From the NCBI GenBank assembly GCA_025201765.1, contig MU623464.1, positions 43,911 to 107,910 of the forward strand: DNA of 64,000 bases, in the 5' to 3' direction. Of this stretch, positions 59,332-64,000 are shown one piece after another. The DNA comes from Daldinia sp. FL1419. Its lineage: Eukaryota; Ascomycota; Sordariomycetes; Xylariales; Hypoxylaceae. The notes beneath the pieces were generated by a model. It ran no database searches. It was not told where the DNA came from and was given only the letters and a program-made list of their open reading frames with translations. Numbering within the stretch: position 1 is the first letter of the stretch; every line of letters starts with the position of its first letter. Both the position numbers and the translations under genes were made by a program.

Positions 59332-61412
59332 CTATGCGTCGCCGAGACCAAGCAACACAAGGTTCGCCACGTTCATGGCTACCATGATGAGCCAGATGAT
59401 GCCAGCGAGCACAGAGATATACCACGGATTAGCCATCTTGACAGGACTACCTTCATTCGCAGGGCCGAGTTCGCCGCCGTTAGGGCCAACACTGAGGGTA
59501 TTTCCGTTAATGACGAAGGTGTCTTTCCCTTCAGTCTTGTATCTGGCGTGTCCCGGCTGAGCAGTCATGTACTTGTTGAAGCAGGTGAACCAGATTAGCG
59601 GGGCCGAGACGAATGGTAAGACAACACTCAGTGCAACTTGGCTTCCATTAAGAGCGGCGTTGAGCTTTTCCCGTCCCGCGGCGCCGGCGATGATAATACT
59701 AGGTGTGATGGAGATGGACCGCGTGACGAGACGTCGAAGCCACGGCTTCATCTTCCAGTTCAACGCGCCCTCGCAGATCATCTGACCCGAGATCGTGCAT
59801 ACAATACCCGCCGAGACGCCGGAGAATAGTAGTGCAAGGGCAAAAATGGTTCCCGCACCTGGGCTAATGCTCTGTACTAAGAGATCGTGAATTCCGAAAA
59901 TATCAGCCTCTAGGGCATCGGGGTTTTGGTAGAGACTAGCTCCGGCTACGATAAGAATAGCGCTGTTTACGAAGAGAGCGAATGTGAAAAGGGAGAGGGC
60001 CACTTCGGCATACGAGTACTTTAGTGAGTGCTTGATGGCCGAAAGACTAGGAACGTAGTACGTCTTCTCTCCTATCTTCTCGTCCATAGTGCTATTGGCG
60101 GCAGATGGTGGTTCGAGGGGAAGCAGACCGCGTTTAGTGTCATAATCCTTAAGGCGGCTTTGTACTATGCCGGAACCTAGGTACAACGAGTGGGGCATCA
60201 CCTAGGGCTTGATTAGATATGTTTCTCGAGGATATAACCGGGGAGTTGGATATGTAAGCCAGAAGGCATTTGGTATAGTACTATATAAGGTGGGGTACCT
60301 AAAGCGTGATAAAGGGGGTTATAAAAAGGTAGACATACAGTAGCACCCAAGATACCGCAGGCTTGGAACAACCCCGAAGACTGTGTTATGGAATCGTTCG
60401 GTACGTAGCCTAGGAATACTTGACCGACGGATGTATCCCGTATAAGAGAGAGCTGAATGCAAAAGCAGACAACAACGGCTAGAACGAGGAACATTACGAA
60501 ACACTCGAACATTCGGAGCCCCCTGATAGAGTCATTCGGTCTATAGAAGAAGAGAATAACCATTACGTCTAAGATCGAGATAGCGCAACCGGCGACGAGG
60601 GGTAGCTTGGGTATGAGTAGGTTTAACCCGATAGCGGTACCAATAACCTATCACTAGTTAGCCTTCCCGATAGTACACCCTCAGCGTGTTACTTGCCTCG
60701 GCAATGTCAGTTGCGATGATGGCGGCTTCGGCCAAGAAATACATGAAATAATTGAGCCATCTTGGTAAGAAAGCCCGGCAAGCTTCAGCCAGGTTGAGTC
60801 CGGTAACGGTACCCAACTTGATGGAGAGGCATTGCAAGAAGATAGCGAATAGATTGCTCATCAAAATAATAAATAGCAGACGAAATTGATTTTCAGCGCC
60901 TGCACTGATGTCGGTGGAGTAGTTTCCAGGGTCGACTAAAGGGTGAGTATGGGTTAGTAGATAGATACTTGGTATAAGAGCATCGTCGAAGGGGTATAAG
61001 AGAACGACATACTATACGCAACAGCGACGAGAAAACCAGGACCGACAAACTTGCAAAAGGTGACGACGGTTTGAACGGTGTGCTGCAAGAAAGTCTGCTT
61101 TCGCAGCGCAACCGAGCCGTCGCCGTTGTCCTGGGAGTTTGGCCTCCCAGGGATCTGACCAATCGTACGACTTTCAATGGCCAGATTCGTCGCAGTGCTA
61201 CCATCAGGGTCCTCCTCGATGGTGGGCGGAGCGCGATCCACGACGGGTTGTCCGGAGTCGTCCATACTCCTCGATTTGTCGCCTCTGTGCTCTCGGGCAT
61301 TCGCGATGCCGTTGAGGTCTTGGTTCGTAACGAGGTCGTTCGAGAAAGCGGGAGGGCTCTGGTTGAGCCCTTCGCCCTCGTACGGCTCGTCCGTCCGCGA
61401 CGTCTGGTTCAT
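59332..61412 (-). CDS. NRAMP-family divalent metal transporter (Smf type)
   Basis: Proton-coupled importer of Mn2+, Fe2+ and related ions at the plasma or endomembrane. Minus-strand exons are 61412-61013, 60935-60697, 60647-60339 and 60201-59332, giving 605 aa. The first 110 residues are hydrophilic (MNQTSRTDEPYEGEGLNQ). The metal-binding motif VAYIDPGNYSTDISAG forms across the first splice (about residue 134). Membrane segments follow, with GLNLAEACR, TDIAEVIGTAIGLNLL and the second signature VMPHSLYLGSGIVQSRLKDY across the last splice. The final exon has five or six more membrane segments. Intron 2 (60696-60648) has a GC donor (GAG|GCAAGT) with a normal AG acceptor; the protein alignment requires it. 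Which yeast Smf this matches is not decided. Confidence 0.93.
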
Positions 61413-62832
61413 GGCGCAAAGACCCGAACTAAAAAAAAAAGAATACCTGGGACCCCTAGTAAAAAGAGGGGACCGCAAGAACTTTCTCGCAAGTGCCTTA
61501 TTCCCTTCCTTTTCTCTCTTTAAGGCTTTTTTTTTAATCCTTAGTCCATAACCACGTTTTATGGGGTTCTTTATGTTTTGGCAAGAAAGATTTCTTGTGC
61601 AAGGAATATAAAGAATTAAATGTGCGAGTCGTATTGCGAGACTAGTAGATTATGTAGATGTAGAGAATGTAAGATGTAGATGTATGTATAAGTGTAAGTA
61701 TAAGTGTAAGTGTAAGTGTAAGTATGTAGGTCTTGTGTGTATGTACTAAGATGGGTTGTTAACGGTATCGGAAGAGGAAAGCTAAAAAGGTTGTAAAGTG
61801 GCAACCAATTCTAGTCAGAGGTACTTAATTATACGAATTGATTCGTTGATTCTACATTGATCTGTCTGAACTAGGAACACCCGCTCGCCAGGGGGTATTC
61901 TCCACTGAAAAGTTACCCATACCCCGGAATTTAGCGTGATAGTCGTAATAGTTACAGCAGTTACAAACTAAAGAATACTTTGGAAACAGTGGGCTCGTAC
62001 CCGCGTCTTTGCGTCTGTTCTTGCGTCTCAAAGTAGTTGGTAGTCTGGTAATTTGGTCATCTTGGTTCCGAGATGGTGCATCATCGATATAAACTCAATC
62101 ACGATTTCTCCCGTACCACCGTTTGATCCCGGTACCTGGGTACCTTTCAACCCGAGACCTAACCGGCGGATGATATTAAATCTAGTTACTAACTACTAGT
62201 TATAGTTAGTATAGTATTGACTCAGTATAAAATCGATTAATAGACATTCACTCCTTTCTTCCGGGGTCACTATAGCGAACTGGTTTAGGATATCTACGGC
62301 TTTGCTTTCCGATTCATTCATTTTTATTTGAACTTTCCCACACAGGCTCGAAAAGAGTGGAAAAAAAGAGAGTTAGCTGGTTCTCGGCACCGACCGTCCA
62401 TGCTTGGATGGGTTAGTGATTCAAAGCGAAACATATATCGCGGCATTAGTTAGCCGGAAGTCATTCACAAACATGCAACCCGAGTAACTTCAACATAGTT
62501 ATTACAGAGCTCTTCCGGATTGCTCTCGCTTAATACAGTCTCTTCACAATTGATTCATCCCGCTTCCGTGCAACCTATCTAGCTTGTGCTCCCCTCTGCA
62601 ACGCCATAATCCGCCATGCAAATGCCTCTAGACGTGTCGCTGAATACACCGTTATACTAATTTCCTACGCTCGTACGTACGTGAAGCATGTAGGGCTCAT
62701 CCCGAATCTTCGTCAGCTACCCGTTTGGCCCGTCTGGTAGCCGATATCCGATATCCGGTTTCAGGCGAGTCTCGGTAAATATCGGTATGGTTGCCATGCA
62801 TGCCGAGTACCTCTTATCCAGCCAGTCGCAAA
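61413..62832. other. Intergenic region between NRAMP and Opi3 genes
   Basis: Promoter side of the NRAMP gene, with A10 and T9 tracts near 61430 and 61528. GATCCCGGTACCTGGGTACC and tandem TAGTTAGT-type strings lie near 62126-62215. No coding sequence seen. The right end is the 3' side of the phospholipid methyltransferase. Confidence 0.45.
61686..61724 (+). repeat. Hexanucleotide repeat (TGTAAG)n
   Basis: About six units of TGTAAG with ATAAG variants. The unit contains the consensus 5' splice site GTAAGT on the + strand. It lies upstream of the NRAMP gene and outside any predicted transcript exon. Confidence 0.8.
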
Positions 62833-63698
62833 TCACTGCAACTTCTTGCTGCCCACACCCGCCGCAGCACGCTCTCTTTCCCTCTTCGCATATATTTCCG
62901 CCGTAAAAGGATTTTCGTACTTAAGAGCAATCTGATAGACGACAAATACCCAAGCAGTTAGCAAGAGACCAGCCGGCTTGCCGTATAGCAATGCCGTGCC
63001 GAGGAAACTACACGTGGAACCGTTATACATGGGCGCATCCGTGATATTGAAGGGGAAGCCCGTGATGATGTCATCCATCAAGATTCCGAAGTAATCTCCC
63101 AAGAACGTGCCCGTAATACCCAGCGCCCACGTCGAGGATATAACTAGGATATTTCCGACCGCAAGCAATCCGTATGCCACATATTTGACCCCATCCAGCT
63201 CGAGTAAGGGATAAGAGGGTTGGTGGCGTAGGGCCCGCTCGTATAAGAAGTCGCGCATTAGACCGAGCGAAAAGATCGTGAGAGCCAATCCATAGCATGC
63301 AGCTTGCGAATGTCCACCGAAGAGCTTGGTAAGTGTCTTGTTACGGTATTCTGTTCAAACGTTAGCCACAATGCGATAGAAGGAAATACGATTTAGTCGA
63401 AACAAAGGTAGCGGAGTCGAAACCGAGATGGACTGACCTCGTCGAGCTACAATGCTATAGTTCCGGTTAGCATATGATATCCACCTTTCAGAGCTATACA
63501 GTCGGACATCCAACGGGACGGGTGCTGGAATATATATGACTTACTTCCAGAATAGAGGGTTAAAAGCAATTGCAAGGGCGGAAACTTATCATGTTAGCAT
63601 ATCTGTCGTCTGCGACACTGCTCTATTTTCGACATACTATACAAGCTCTTCTGGTTTAAGTCGACTAGCTTGGTCGCGGCGGGGTCTATAGGTGCCAT
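62833..63698 (-). CDS. opi3: Phospholipid methyltransferase Opi3 (PEMT)
   Basis: ER membrane enzyme that performs the last two S-adenosylmethionine-dependent methylations from phosphatidyl-monomethylethanolamine to phosphatidylcholine. Minus-strand exons are 63698-63638, 63584-63545, 63454-63438 (17 nt) and 63350-62833, giving 211 aa, the usual length. The joined start reads MAPIDPAATKLVDLNQKSLY, then ISALAIAFNPLFWNIVARRE and YRNKTLTKLFGG. The C-terminal half has GDYFGILMDDIITGFPFNIT, PMYNGSTCSFLGTALLYGKP and the FTAEIYAKRERE end, all typical of Opi3. Four hydrophobic segments fit the known topology. All four splice junctions keep the frame and restore conserved residues; the 17-nt exon encodes only INSIDE residues IVAR-R. 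Confidence 0.95.
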
Positions 63699-63888
63699 AC
63701 TTGAAACTTGTACTAGTTGTTTAGCTATTGTTAAGGTATGAAATAAAATGATATGATATTGTATTATTATATGTCCAAGTAGTGATGACGTTGGGGTTGG
63801 GGGGTGAATTTCAATATGTTTACGAAAGCAAGATGGACGTGGCCTGGGGAAACTGGGGTTTGTCGAATTTGGATTTATTGGAGCCAAG

Positions 63889-63927
<39 letters not shown>

Positions 63928-64000
63928 TGGTATTTGTTATATAGATAAAAAAAAAAAAAACACGCATGCATTTGGTTTTTTATTAACCCGCGTTGCCCAA
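63699..64000. other. Upstream region of opi3 with T36 and A14 tracts
   Basis: Likely promoter of the minus-strand gene. 63891-63926 is 36 uninterrupted T, followed shortly by a run of 14 A (about 63947-63960). On the minus strand this is a poly-A tract about 190 nt upstream of the start codon. No gene is seen before the window ends. Confidence 0.5.

Overview
The window looks like a nuclear contig from a filamentous ascomycete (Pezizomycotina, most likely Sordariomycetes). Genes are intron-poor with short GT-AG introns (49-140 nt) and visible CTAAC/CTGAC-like branch sites. Intergenic regions are long, and sharply bounded A+T-rich blocks look like RIP-mutated repeats. The housekeeping proteins are of fungal type. 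No rRNA, tRNA or CRISPR array was recognised. Exon structures were built by eye from splice signals, reading-frame closure and conserved protein motifs; every multi-exon model given here sums to a whole number of codons.

Layout. 1-8.4 kb: glycerol kinase (+) with an Asn-Gly repeat N-terminus, then GDP-mannose pyrophosphorylase (-). 8.5-12.7 kb: a repeat island with about five copies of an LTR-like sequence, a Gag-like remnant, an interrupted unknown ORF and a DUF3716-like cysteine-rich gene, all unusually dense in the palindrome TGATCA. 12.7-22.4 kb: gene-poor, with one small dsRNA-binding-like gene at 14.9-15.8 kb. 22.4-24.0 kb: farnesyltransferase beta (-). 24-29.6 kb: gene-poor, with a 546-bp inverted-repeat element. 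29.6-46.3 kb, the gene-rich part: a zinc-cluster transcription factor, polyubiquitin, a BRAP2/Etp1-type RING protein, a hAT-like MITE with perfect 8-bp target duplications, an Sct1-type glycerol-3-phosphate acyltransferase, and an Apd1/Aim32-type thioredoxin-like protein. 47-58.4 kb, accessory: a decayed trypsin-like protease copy, a 3.6-kb extremely A+T-rich island, a small inverted-repeat element, an intact trypsin-like protease and a GH43 fragment. 59.3-63.7 kb: an NRAMP metal transporter (-) and an Opi3-type phospholipid methyltransferase (-).

Functional links. Glycerol kinase makes glycerol-3-phosphate, the Sct1-type enzyme acylates it, and Opi3 finishes phosphatidylcholine synthesis, so three glycerolipid genes share the window, but they lie far apart and look like ordinary neighbours rather than a cluster. 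Polyubiquitin and the RING/UBP protein both belong to ubiquitin biology. The best candidates for undescribed biology are the LTR-like/TGATCA island at 8.6-12.5 kb, the small dsRBD-like gene, and the protease gene with its relic.
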